A stretch of 25,674 bases of DNA, taken from Phoenicibacter sp963592435. GTDB lineage: Bacteria > Actinomycetota > Coriobacteriia > Coriobacteriales > Eggerthellaceae. Under the pieces are notes generated by a model that was not told the origin of the DNA, searched no databases, and saw only the letters and a list, made by a program, of their open reading frames with translations. Position 1 is the stretch's first letter, and each line of letters opens with the position of its first letter. The position numbers were made by a program, and so were the translations under genes. Shown in pieces: positions 1 to 8,076 of the stretch. The stretch is from positions 1 through 25,674 of the forward strand of contig CAVAWT010000024.1 in NCBI GenBank assembly GCA_963592435.1. The letters are read 5' to 3'.

Positions 1-46
1 AACCTCCTTCGATTCTCTTTTTAAAGCTTATGACTATATTTTAACA
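1..46 (-). promoter_or_regulatory. Promoter and RBS of a leftward gene lying outside the window
   Basis: Read on the minus strand, positions 10 to 1 give GAAGGAGGTT, a near-perfect Shine-Dalgarno, so a leftward gene should start just left of position 1. Upstream of it, positions 46 to 38 read TGTTAAAAT, an extended -10 (TG-N-TAAAAT). The same nine bases appear upstream of tlyA at 5426-5434. No clear -35 is visible. The gene product cannot be known from this window. Confidence 0.6.
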
Positions 47-98
47 CAATTTATAGAAAATTAAACGAAAATTTTAAGAAATCCAATGTTCCCAGTAA

Positions 99-293
99 TT
101 CTCAGTTGAATATTGTTCTGTTAGAGCGCAAAAATTAGCTGAGGAAACCAAAGTAAACTTTCGAATGGGAGTCGACCGAGACGAAGCAGAATTTGAGCGG
201 ATCATGGACATTGTTCGCAAAGATCTCTCTCGTGGACTTTCACCTTCTCAAATTGTTATGGAGAGAAAAGACGAGGTGAAGAACCACTTGTAA
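99..293 (+). pseudogene. IS30-like transposase fragment (remnant)
   Basis: An open frame of about 64 codons runs between stops at 96-98 and 291-293 with no RBS-supported start. Its translation contains EYCSVRAQKLAEE, then an acidic stretch, then a segment ending in DLSRGLSPSQIV. This resembles the region of IS30-family transposases in which a Tyr-x-x-x-x-Ala-Gln stretch precedes an SPxQI motif ahead of the DDE domain. No DDE catalytic domain follows and no inverted repeats were recognised. It is most simply a decayed insertion-sequence fragment. A short unrelated regulator is possible, since the resemblance is by eye only. Confidence 0.35.
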
Positions 294-493
294 TTTAGAA
301 ATACTAACGTAAATTTTGGAAAAAATAGCTGTTCGGCTAAGTGCAAGAATTCAAAATTTGCCTAAAGTGTTCGGATAACTTTGCGAGTTAACCAACTTAT
401 CAAATCCACGTCACATTCTCACGCGAATCTGCTCGACCTCAATCGCTTTATCTAGTTTGCTGGCACCATTTATTGGAAATCTATAAATTATTC

Positions 494-522
494 TTGAAAA
501 AATAGCACTTCTGGTGTAGTAT
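494..522 (+). promoter_or_regulatory. Promoter of the large surface-protein gene
   Basis: TTGAAA (494-499) is separated by 17 bases from TAGTAT (517-522), a reasonable sigma-A type promoter. The transcript would start near 530, directly at an inverted repeat, and the Shine-Dalgarno AAAGGAG lies just before the ATG at 582. The rest of 294-493 shows no gene and no other clear signal. Confidence 0.5.
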
Positions 523-531
523 AGTAATTTG

Positions 532-555
532 CGTATATTATTTGCAGAATATACG
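532..555. promoter_or_regulatory. Inverted repeat at the transcript start of the surface-protein gene
   Basis: CGTATATT (532-539) and AATATACG (548-555) are perfect 8-bp inverted arms around an 8-base spacer. The element lies between the predicted -10 and the Shine-Dalgarno. It could be an operator for a dimeric repressor or a 5' stem on the mRNA; the sequence does not decide between these. Confidence 0.5.
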
Positions 556-581
556 GCTGTAAAGAAAGGAGCTAGTTTAAC

Positions 582-3407
582 ATGCAACTAACTAAACGAG
601 ATAATAAACTAGTAAATGTAAAGAGTGCGAAGGGCATTATTGTGGCCTTCTTAACCGCGATCGCTTGCGCTTTTCTTAGCCTCGGCTTACCACCTCAAGC
701 TCAAGCTGAACAAGTGAGACAAGTCGCTGACGGAACGATGTCGATTACTTTGGCTTCTTCGGTGGAAGAACAGACGTCGACCGTTTCAGAAACAGCGAGC
801 GGTCTCTCTTCGGCAACAGGCGACCCTCTTTTCTGGATCATTGCTTCGTTTGCAATCATCTTCTCAGTCCTTGGGATCTATCTCCTTGCAACAAGAAAGA
901 GAGTCAGCACGAGTAGCGGTTCTCACGCATCGCAACAGAACATTAATCCTTCAAAAGTTGAAAAAACATCGCTGGTCATTGCTTCGATAATGATTATGTG
1001 CCTTGGTGTCTATCTTGTTTCTTCGCTTGCCAAAGAAAGCACCTATGCTGATGATGAGCAAACTTGGATCGTTGCGGGAAGTGAAATTGTCGTTGATGAA
1101 GAAGGCACAGTTCTTTCAAATAGCCTTTATGCAACGAACGGAACTTCAAGAGCGTTGCAAATTGAGGCGGTGACTGCACCAGAAGAAATGCAGGAGTGGC
1201 AAAGTGAAATTGTCGGGCAGAGTTTGGGCGTTGGTAGCGACATCAAGGGCACGTGGGATGGACAAAAAGTGCCTTCTTCTGTTGTCGACGAACTTAAAGC
1301 CAACGGTGGTCAAATAACAAAGCATTTCTCAATCACTTTTTTCTATGAAGTGGCTGACAGCGAAAGCGAAGTTTTGACTTTGCCAGAGCCAACCGTAGAC
1401 CTCACTGACAAAGTGTATAAGAGTGAGCAGTGGAAGCCAGCAGTGACAATTGAAGGACTCACAGAAAACGTCGACTACACTGTCACATATGGCGAAAACG
1501 TTAAAGTTGGAACAGGAACTGTTGTGGTGACAGGAAAAGGGGAATACACAGGCTCTTCAACACTCACCTTTAAGATAGTTCCTAAGGAAGTTAAAGTGCC
1601 TTCAGGAATTGTTGCGAGAGACAAAGTTTATGACGGCACAGTGACTGCAACGGTCGATTACACAAACGCAGTGTTGGATGGAAAAATCGACGGTGACAGC
1701 TTGAGTGCAACAGCAACTGGAGCATTCCCTGACAAAAACGCTGAGGATGACAAGGAAGTGAAGCTCGTTGATTTGGCTCTCACAGGTGATGATGTTGCAA
1801 ATTATGAGCTGGCGAGCTCAGGCAATCAAGAAAGTGCAACTGCGACTATCAATCCGAAAGAGATTGGGCTTCTTTGGGGCAACTCTGAATTTACCTACAA
1901 CAAAACAAAACAAGCGCCTGAGGCAACTGCGACGGACCTGATCGAGGGTGATGAGGTCAACGTCACGGTTTCTGGCGAGCAGATTCATGCTGGAGTTTAT
2001 GACGCAACTGCGACAAAGCTTGACAATTCAAATTATAAATTGCCAGCGGATGTGACTTGGAGCTTCTCGATTCTCAGAAAATCTGTCGTTATTTCAGGAA
2101 TAACAGCAGAAGACAAAGAGTACGACGGCACCATTGATGCAACGCTGGTCTTTGATGACGTTGTCATCGACGGACTTGAAGACGGTGACGATTTGGGGGT
2201 CACTGCGACAGGAAGGTTTGAGACTCCAGGAAAAGGAATTGACAAAAAAGTTATCTTAAGCGATTTAACTTTAACTGGGGACGACATTTCTGATTACAAA
2301 TTGGCAGAGACTGGTCAACAGACGGAGACAACCGCTTCAATCACTGCTTTTTATACAGTGACGTTCAACTCTGATGGTGGAACCGAAGTTTCTTCTCAAA
2401 GGGTGAAAGACGGAGATTGTGCAACGAAGCCAGATGATCCAAAGAAAGATAATATGAGTTTTGATGGCTGGTATGAAGATGGTGCAACAGAGGAGTTTGA
2501 CTTTTCAACACCAATAACAAAAGACACCACTCTTGTTGCAAATTGGAAAGAGAGAGGAGTTTATTGGCTTGCGCCTGCTGACGCGACCGACCCAGAGGGT
2601 GAGATGATTAAGACGCAATCGCAGATTCAGAAGGATGTTGCAGTGTTGAGAGACGGAGGAACTAACTACGACTCAGTCTTGGCTGAATATCAAGGATATC
2701 TCTCAAGTGACGCGACGCACCTTTACACAAAATGGAATGGTTCCACAGCAGACAGTGCTGGCGATTCAGATGCAAATGGCTATGTTGAGTTCAGAATCAT
2801 GCAAGTTGGGGCTCACGATGGCGATGGAAGCGTTTTGACGTTCATGGCGACTCACACATTGCCACAAGCCTATCAAATGAGAGATGATGACACCTATGAC
2901 GGTGGATGGGCGAGTGATAAAACAACCCTTAGGAATCAGTTGCAACCAAGTGCGTCGTCGACTGATGACACAATTTATAACAAGTTTGACAAAGGATTCA
3001 CTGACGACATCAAGGAAGTAACGAAATATACAGGAATCGGAACGAGTAAGACCGAAATGGCGACTTCTGTCGATAAGTTTTGGCTTTTGTCATTCTGCGA
3101 GCTGACAGGAAAAGATGAACCTTCTTTTGTGCCCGATGTCGGATTAGAGGGGAGTAAGTATGCGTTCCTAACATCATGGGATATTAACTGTTATTCGAGA
3201 AATGACGTATTGTGTTTAACAACAAGGTCAGGAAATGCGCCCGCTGATGCCTCAACGACGTCCAAGTCAGGAGCCAATGGATGGTGGCAACGTTCTCCTA
3301 TGTATGATTGGTATGGATATTTCCTTACAGTTGATTATCAAGGGCAGCCTAACTTAAACAATAAAGCAACCGTGAAGATGGGTGTGGCACCTGCGTTCTG
3401 TTTCTAA
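582..3407 (+). CDS. Large modular cell-surface protein with YDG/Ig-like, InlB B-type and DUF6273-like C-terminal domains
   Basis: This 941-aa protein has hydrophobic segments at about residues 18-36 (signal-like), 83-103 and 129-149, so it is probably membrane anchored near its N-terminus. The rest should be extracellular. Residues 271-333 form an Ig-like module of the DYTVTYGENVKVG type. Residues 340-428 and 503-588 are two YDG modules (VYDGT, KEYDGT, each with LTGDD). Residues 429-498 are MBG-like and lie between them. Residues 591-656 match an InlB B/Listeria-Bacteroides repeat (FDGWYEDG, LVANW). The C-terminal 280 residues, with WWQRSP and GVAPAFCF, look like the DUF6273/C-type-lectin-like fold. 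No LPXTG signal is present. The start follows AAAGGAG with normal spacing, and the gene is monocistronic between its own promoter and a terminator. An adhesin-like role is inference. Confidence 0.75.
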   Translation: MQLTKRDNKLVNVKSAKGIIVAFLTAIACAFLSLGLPPQAQAEQVRQVADGTMSITLASSVEEQTSTVSETASGLSSATGDPLFWIIASFAIIFSVLGIYLLATRKRVSTSSGSHASQQNINPSKVEKTSLVIASIMIMCLGVYLVSSLAKESTYADDEQTWIVAGSEIVVDEEGTVLSNSLYATNGTSRALQIEAVTAPEEMQEWQSEIVGQSLGVGSDIKGTWDGQKVPSSVVDELKANGGQITKHFSITFFYEVADSESEVLTLPEPTVDLTDKVYKSEQWKPAVTIEGLTENVDYTVTYGENVKVGTGTVVVTGKGEYTGSSTLTFKIVPKEVKVPSGIVARDKVYDGTVTATVDYTNAVLDGKIDGDSLSATATGAFPDKNAEDDKEVKLVDLALTGDDVANYELASSGNQESATATINPKEIGLLWGNSEFTYNKTKQAPEATATDLIEGDEVNVTVSGEQIHAGVYDATATKLDNSNYKLPADVTWSFSILRKSVVISGITAEDKEYDGTIDATLVFDDVVIDGLEDGDDLGVTATGRFETPGKGIDKKVILSDLTLTGDDISDYKLAETGQQTETTASITAFYTVTFNSDGGTEVSSQRVKDGDCATKPDDPKKDNMSFDGWYEDGATEEFDFSTPITKDTTLVANWKERGVYWLAPADATDPEGEMIKTQSQIQKDVAVLRDGGTNYDSVLAEYQGYLSSDATHLYTKWNGSTADSAGDSDANGYVEFRIMQVGAHDGDGSVLTFMATHTLPQAYQMRDDDTYDGGWASDKTTLRNQLQPSASSTDDTIYNKFDKGFTDDIKEVTKYTGIGTSKTEMATSVDKFWLLSFCELTGKDEPSFVPDVGLEGSKYAFLTSWDINCYSRNDVLCLTTRSGNAPADASTTSKSGANGWWQRSPMYDWYGYFLTVDYQGQPNLNNKATVKMGVAPAFCF

Positions 3408-3438
3408 CGGTAAAAAATAGCTAAACTGTTAAAAAAAG

Positions 3439-3471
3439 CAACTCCTTCATTAATTGGGGGAGTTGTTTTTT
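3439..3471 (+). terminator. Rho-independent terminator after the surface-protein gene
   Basis: CAACTCC (3439-3445) pairs with GGAGTTG (3459-3465) and is followed by a run of six T. It ends the surface-protein transcript before the aquaporin gene. Confidence 0.8.
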
Positions 3472-3497
3472 AGTTTTAAGCGGAAATTAAAGAGCAT

Positions 3498-3525
3498 TTG
3501 GGGATTCCTTTCAGCGATTTAATAT
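3498..3525 (+). promoter_or_regulatory. Possible aquaporin promoter
   Basis: TTGGGG (3498-3503) lies 16 bases before TAATAT (3520-3525). TAGAAT at 3525-3530 is an alternative -10. The match is weak, but a promoter is expected here because a terminator lies immediately upstream. Confidence 0.3.
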
Positions 3526-3572
3526 AGAATGTAGTTAATGGTGATTGAAATTGATTTGAAGGAGAAATTGAC

Positions 3573-4286
3573 ATGGAAATGCAATTGATAAAGAAATGCT
3601 TAGCGGAAGTTCTTGGGACGTTAACTCTAACTCTTTTTGGGTGCGGAACAGTAGCACTCGCTGGAGAGTCAGTAGGAGACCTTGGCGTTGCTCTCGCTTT
3701 TGGTCTTTCGATCGTTTGTATGTATTACACAATAGGAAGCGTTTCCGGTTGCCACCTCAACCCAGCAGTGACGTTGGCAGTTCGTTTAAACAAAGGGATG
3801 TCGACACCAGAGATGATGGCTTATTGGATTTCGCAATTTTTCGGTGCTTTTGTCGGTGCGGCGCTTCTCCTGTTCATCGAGTTTTCCTGTGGTATCAGTA
3901 CTGTCATCGAAGGCTTGGGATGCAATTCGTTCGGGATTGACAGTCCTTTGGGCATAAACATGAATGGGGCAGTCATCGTCGAGATTTTGCTGACGTGCGT
4001 GTTTGTGATGACATTTTTGGGCGCCACAACTCACAAGAAAACTAAGCCGATTGCAGGCATCGTCATTGGACTCTCATTGGCGTTTGTTCATCTCCTTGGA
4101 ATAAATTTGACGGGGACATCAGTCAATCCAGCGAGAAGTTTCGGACCTGCTTTGATGATGTGCATCGCTGGTGACATCACACCGTTAACACAGGTGTGGG
4201 TGTTCCTCATTTCTCCATTGATAGGAGGAGCTCTCGGTACTGGGCTCTACAGAGTCATTACAAGTGCAAAGCAAAAAGAATACTAA
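3573..4286 (+). CDS. aqpZ: Aquaporin, water-selective AqpZ type (MIP family)
   Basis: This 237-aa polytopic inner-membrane channel has the usual MIP length. It carries both asparagine-proline-alanine signatures: NPA at residues 63-65 and NPAR at 185-188. The residues forming the aromatic/arginine filter in E. coli AqpZ (Phe43, His174, Thr183, Arg189) align here with Phe43, His173, Thr182 and Arg188. The base after NPAR is Ser and not the Asp typical of glycerol facilitators (NPARD). Water selectivity is therefore well supported by known family structure. The start ATG follows GAAGGAG. The gene appears to stand alone, with a terminator upstream and a convergent gene downstream. Confidence 0.88.
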   Translation: MEMQLIKKCLAEVLGTLTLTLFGCGTVALAGESVGDLGVALAFGLSIVCMYYTIGSVSGCHLNPAVTLAVRLNKGMSTPEMMAYWISQFFGAFVGAALLLFIEFSCGISTVIEGLGCNSFGIDSPLGINMNGAVIVEILLTCVFVMTFLGATTHKKTKPIAGIVIGLSLAFVHLLGINLTGTSVNPARSFGPALMMCIAGDITPLTQVWVFLISPLIGGALGTGLYRVITSAKQKEY

Positions 4287-4295
4287 GGGTGAAAT

Positions 4296-4321
4296 AAAAA
4301 GAAAGTCTCTTTTGAGTCTTT
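4296..4321 (-). terminator. Terminator of the leftward phospholipase-like gene
   Basis: On the minus strand, AAAG-A-CTC, loop AAAA, GAG-A-CTTT forms a hairpin with one internal A-A mismatch, followed by CTTTTT. It overlaps the stop codon (4320-4322) and sits between two convergent genes, so it may also slow transcription coming from the aquaporin side. Confidence 0.5.
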
Positions 4322-5378
4322 AAGCCTGTGGTTTTCCTGTGACTGGGTCAGCGACAGATTCATCGCAACCATAAAAATTGAAGTTTTCTGTTATTTTTAA
4401 GGATATTGAAAACAAGTCTCGAATTCGTTGCTTGGACTTTTCTGGCTCTGCGTTAAAAGGTAAAGCACAGTTTTTGTTGATCGCTTCGGCAAGTGCCAAA
4501 ACGTGTTCATGACCTTCCTTTATTGCGGAGTTGTAAAGATCCCAGAAGCTCTCATTTCTTGGATGCTTGTCCCACGGGTCAGACCACAGGTGGTTTTCGT
4601 GGTTGTCAAAAATTGATTCAGTCAACTTGACGTTTTTGTGAATCATTGCTCGAAGATAGGAATGTTCACGAAATAGTGTCTCGAAGCGCCCTATCAATTC
4701 GCGTTTGACACCGGTCACACTATAGAGCCAGCGAAGTGTTTGACGGTAGGCTTTGACGCTCTGCCGATATGCATTCGGTGGCAGAGTTTCAAGGTGAGCG
4801 ATCGGAAAAGCAAATTCAAACATTTTGCTAACAATGTTGAGAACTCTGTTGCTTGCTTTCAGAGTTCGGATTGAAGGGTCAAAGGTTGAAATCGTTTGTT
4901 CGCGCTTGACACTCAAAACGAGTTCATCGAGCTCACATTCAATTTCGACATGGACTTCGCTCATGTTGTTTCTGTTAAGACCTTGCACGCCTGCGTCGCA
5001 ATAGGCAAATTGCTGTGCAAAAACAAAAGGATGAACTTTTGAGTCAAGCTCAAAATGCATTAGATAGCCAAGCAAATAGGCTTTTGCGATGTCTTTGGCT
5101 TCTGCATGAAAATCTTCCCTGTCTGTTTCTTTCTCAACGATTTGCGGAATGCTCATTGCGAGAGCGGTGATGAACTCTGTGCATTTTGACCTGTGAAGTT
5201 TTTGCCCAACTTTGTTGATTTGAGGAAGGAGCGGATTGATTACGCCATAGAAAAAAACGTCAGGTCCTTGGCAACCAAGCAAAAACGCTTGCTTTTCGTC
5301 TTCCGAGTGGCCGATTGTGTCTGTCAGGCAAGAATAAATCTCGCAACCGAATGTGTCATGTGTGATTATCGATGGCAT
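4320..5378 (-). CDS. Zinc-dependent phospholipase C domain protein (Zn_dep_PLPC-like)
   Basis: The 352-aa product begins MPSIITHDTFG and continues with FLLGCQGPDVFFYG and YLLGYLMHFELDSKVHPF. These are the His/Asp-containing blocks of the Zn_dep_PLPC family: an early T-H-x-x-F-G, a GPD block, and HF-x-LD-x-x-x-HP. The family binds zinc through His and Asp residues. Some members are secreted phospholipases, but this protein shows no signal peptide, so a cytoplasmic hydrolase of unknown substrate is more likely. The start ATG follows AAAAGGAG and a good divergent promoter. It stands alone on this strand. Confidence 0.7.
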   Translation of the reverse strand: MPSIITHDTFGCEIYSCLTDTIGHSEDEKQAFLLGCQGPDVFFYGVINPLLPQINKVGQKLHRSKCTEFITALAMSIPQIVEKETDREDFHAEAKDIAKAYLLGYLMHFELDSKVHPFVFAQQFAYCDAGVQGLNRNNMSEVHVEIECELDELVLSVKREQTISTFDPSIRTLKASNRVLNIVSKMFEFAFPIAHLETLPPNAYRQSVKAYRQTLRWLYSVTGVKRELIGRFETLFREHSYLRAMIHKNVKLTESIFDNHENHLWSDPWDKHPRNESFWDLYNSAIKEGHEHVLALAEAINKNCALPFNAEPEKSKQRIRDLFSISLKITENFNFYGCDESVADPVTGKPQA

Positions 5379-5402
5379 ACAAAAACTCCTTTTAACATAT
5401 CG

Positions 5403-5434
5403 ATTATAACAACTAAAGCGCGTTTTGTTAAAAT
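5403..5434. promoter_or_regulatory. Overlapping divergent promoters (phospholipase-like gene / tlyA)
   Basis: Minus strand: TTAACA (5431-5426), 17-base spacer, TATAAT (5408-5403), preceded by TG at the extended -10 position. Plus strand: the extended -10 TGTTAAAAT occupies 5426-5434. The -35 of the leftward promoter therefore shares bases with the -10 of the rightward one, so the two should compete for RNA polymerase. Confidence 0.6.
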
Positions 5435-5483
5435 GGAAAAAGGAAATTTTTTGAAAGCTCTTTCAATAAAACGAGGATTAAAT

Positions 5484-6227
5484 GTGAACAAAGAGCAATT
5501 GAATAAATTGTTGGTAGAGCGCAGACTTTGCGAGTCGATCGATCAGGCTAACAGGAGAATTGTCGCGCGCGAGGTCAAGGTGGGCGACTCATTTATCACT
5601 CTTCCTTCTCATAAGACGCCCGTTGACGCTTTCATTTCTTTAAAAGAAACTTGCGAATATGTTTCTCGAGGTGGTCTTAAATTAAAGGCAGCGATTGATG
5701 CGTTCGACATTTCTGTTGAGAACAAAAGATGTCTTGACATAGGCTCTTCGACAGGCGGATTCACCGATTGTCTTTTGAAAGAGGGTGCTGGCAAAGTTGC
5801 ATGTGTTGATGTAAATTATGGTCAGCTTGCTTGGGAAGTCCGAAAAAATCCAAGGGTGGAAGTTTATGAGCGGACAAACATTAAACACGTTCAAAAAATA
5901 GAGATAGGAGCACCGTTTGACATCATCGTCATAGATGTCAGTTTCATAGGACTCGCCTCCCTTGCGTCAGTGATTGCGCATTTAAGTTATGACAAAAAAG
6001 AAGAAAGGATCACTGAGCTTGTTGCGCTTGTCAAGCCTGAGTTTGAGGCAAAGAGAAGTGAGATTGAGAACGGCAAGGTGCAAGATTCTTTAGTGAGAGG
6101 CAGAACTGTTGAAGAAGTAAAAAGCGCGCTAACGGCATGTGAGTTTGAAGTGGTTGGAGAAATGGAGTCTCCGATCAAGGGCAAGAAAAAAGGAAACACA
6201 GAGCATTTGATTTATGCAAAGCACTGA
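5484..6227 (+). CDS. tlyA: TlyA family rRNA (cytidine-2'-O)-methyltransferase
   Basis: The protein has an N-terminal S4-type RNA-binding segment (LNKLLVERRLCESIDQANR, then REVKVGD) followed by a Rossmann methyltransferase domain. The SAM-binding motif is LDIGSSTGGFTDCLL, and later conserved segments include VDVNYGQLAW, IVIDVSFIGL and LVKPEFEA. In characterised actinobacteria TlyA 2'-O-methylates 16S and/or 23S rRNA. The GTG at 5484 is preferred because GAGG lies 7 bases upstream and the family begins close to the S4 domain. This gives 247 aa. An in-frame ATG at 5433 overlaps the predicted -10 and is unlikely; TTG at 5451 is possible. The downstream kinase overlaps its end by 14 bases. Confidence 0.85.
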   Translation: MNKEQLNKLLVERRLCESIDQANRRIVAREVKVGDSFITLPSHKTPVDAFISLKETCEYVSRGGLKLKAAIDAFDISVENKRCLDIGSSTGGFTDCLLKEGAGKVACVDVNYGQLAWEVRKNPRVEVYERTNIKHVQKIEIGAPFDIIVIDVSFIGLASLASVIAHLSYDKKEERITELVALVKPEFEAKRSEIENGKVQDSLVRGRTVEEVKSALTACEFEVVGEMESPIKGKKKGNTEHLIYAKH

Positions 6228-8031
6228 TAACAATTTGATTTTGGGGAGATATCAACCAATTGAAACCGCAGGAGTTGGTGGCTGCGGGCAGGTTATTCAT
6301 GCCTATGACACGCGTCTTAAACGTGAGGTGGCAATTAAAGTCATCGAGATTGGAGAAGCAGTCCCAGTTGGAGGAGGCGTTGATGAGGACTCGATTCCTG
6401 GCTTGAGCGAGGCGCGAGCAGCTGGGAAGTTAGCTAACGCTAACATCGTAACGATCTATGATTGCGAGGTCGAAGACGACAAGGCTTATGTCATTGAAGA
6501 ATATGTCGAAGGCATCACCTTGACGAGGCTTCTATCATCGTTTGAAGAATATGTCGACTTGGATGTGATCGCGCATGTCTTCAAAAGCGTTTCTTCTGCA
6601 ATCATGGCAGCGCATAAGGAAAACATCCTTCACCTCGACATTAAGCCTGACAACATCTTGATTGGGAGGGGCGGAGATGTCAAGGTTGCAGATTTCGGAC
6701 TTGCAACTTTGATGGACTTAAATGGAGAGGGGGCTGCGAGCGCAGGAACTGTTGGTTACATGCCGATGGAACAAATGGCGCTGGAGCCTCTTGACGTGAG
6801 GAGCGATGAGTGGTCGCTTGCCATCATTGCTTATGAAATGCTTGCAAGCTCAAATCCGTTTGTTTGCGCCAAGGACGTTGATGATGCGAAGGGGCTTATG
6901 ATGTCTGCAGAGCTCGTTGTTCCGAGTGCAAAGTGGGCGGACCTTGATTCTGAAGTTGACGATGTCATCTTCAAGGCACTGAGTGTTGATCGTGAGGAGA
7001 GATATGCTTCTGTGCGCCAGTTTTATAGTGCGTTAAAACCAATGCTGGGAGACCCGAGGGCTGGAAAGAAGGCATTGTCGGTTCTGATCAACGGAAACGA
7101 AGACAGGTTTTTGGACACTTCAACGATAACAAACCTCGTGCCAAATCATGAGAAAAGAAAAGCTGACTTCTTCATTGACAGGTTTGGTTTCAGGGGAACG
7201 AGGTTTTGCTCGCGAATTTTGGTTCTCGCAAGTGTTGCTCTCTTTATGACTTTTGTTCTTGCTAACTTTAGGACGAACACCACACAGGTTTATGGATTTT
7301 TTGACGCGCAGTTTGCCATTTGTGTTGGAATAATTATCATCTCTGCTCTTTTTGTAGCCTTTATTCCTCGCTATGCAGTTTTGATCCCGAGTGTTGCGCT
7401 TCTGGCACTTCTTTTTTTTGACGGTGCGTGGATGCCTGCGCTTTTTTATTTTATAACTTTTGCAGTGTGGTGGTTTTTTCAGGGGCGAAAATCGGACGTG
7501 GTGGCATCAAGTCATTGCCTTTCCGTCTTGTTTTCTGCATTTGGCTTGGCACCAATCGCGATTGCGTTAACAGGAGCTGTTAACAGCGCAAAGGAGGCTT
7601 TAAAGCTCACTCCAGCAATTCTGTGTCAGTTTTTGACCTTTTCAACTTTTGGGTCAAAGAGCTTGTTTACATGGGATGTTGTCACAAATTTTGCACTGCC
7701 TGCACAAAATGGTATTGCGGCACAGAAGTTAAATGACAATTTTGTCACCATGATAACAACAAGTCAAACATGGATAACGCTCGGGTTATTCTTTTTGGCG
7801 GCAGTCCTTTTTTCACTTCTTTGTGCAAAAGGAGCAAAAGCACTCGATGTGACAGGGTCAATCGTCGCCTCTTCGCTTTTGATAGCGAGTTCTGTTGTGC
7901 AAGGCGCTTTATTCGGAGGACAAATCGAGCCAATGCAAGTGGCATCAGCATTTTTGGCATCACTTGTGGCAGTTTTGCTTGCAGGGATCGGGTTCACAAA
8001 CAGGATACGATTAGAACCCGAAGAGTGGTAA
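6214..8031 (+). CDS. Membrane Ser/Thr protein kinase with polytopic C-terminal half
   Basis: Residues 10-275 form a Hanks-type kinase domain. The glycine loop is GVGGCG (20-25) and the ATP lysine is Lys42 in VAIKV. The catalytic loop HLDIKPDN (140-147) carries Asp142, Lys144 and Asn147. DFG is at 160-162, followed by GTVGYMPMEQM. The RD arginine is replaced by Leu141 (HLD), so control by activation-loop phosphorylation may differ. From about residue 320 to 600 the protein has roughly seven hydrophobic segments and no PASTA repeats. This C-terminal half may sense a membrane signal or serve as an anchor, which is inference. The start overlaps the end of tlyA by 14 bases with only a weak Shine-Dalgarno, suggesting translational coupling. 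argC follows after 45 bases. Confidence 0.82.
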   Translation: MQSTDNNLILGRYQPIETAGVGGCGQVIHAYDTRLKREVAIKVIEIGEAVPVGGGVDEDSIPGLSEARAAGKLANANIVTIYDCEVEDDKAYVIEEYVEGITLTRLLSSFEEYVDLDVIAHVFKSVSSAIMAAHKENILHLDIKPDNILIGRGGDVKVADFGLATLMDLNGEGAASAGTVGYMPMEQMALEPLDVRSDEWSLAIIAYEMLASSNPFVCAKDVDDAKGLMMSAELVVPSAKWADLDSEVDDVIFKALSVDREERYASVRQFYSALKPMLGDPRAGKKALSVLINGNEDRFLDTSTITNLVPNHEKRKADFFIDRFGFRGTRFCSRILVLASVALFMTFVLANFRTNTTQVYGFFDAQFAICVGIIIISALFVAFIPRYAVLIPSVALLALLFFDGAWMPALFYFITFAVWWFFQGRKSDVVASSHCLSVLFSAFGLAPIAIALTGAVNSAKEALKLTPAILCQFLTFSTFGSKSLFTWDVVTNFALPAQNGIAAQKLNDNFVTMITTSQTWITLGLFFLAAVLFSLLCAKGAKALDVTGSIVASSLLIASSVVQGALFGGQIEPMQVASAFLASLVAVLLAGIGFTNRIRLEPEEW

Positions 8032-8076
8032 ATTTATTTATGTAGAAATGTTGAAGCTAGCGAAGAAGGTGCAAAA

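Noticed and set aside
8032..8076. Arginine-repressor operator upstream of argC
   Set aside because: The 45-bp gap shows no recognisable ARG-box palindrome.
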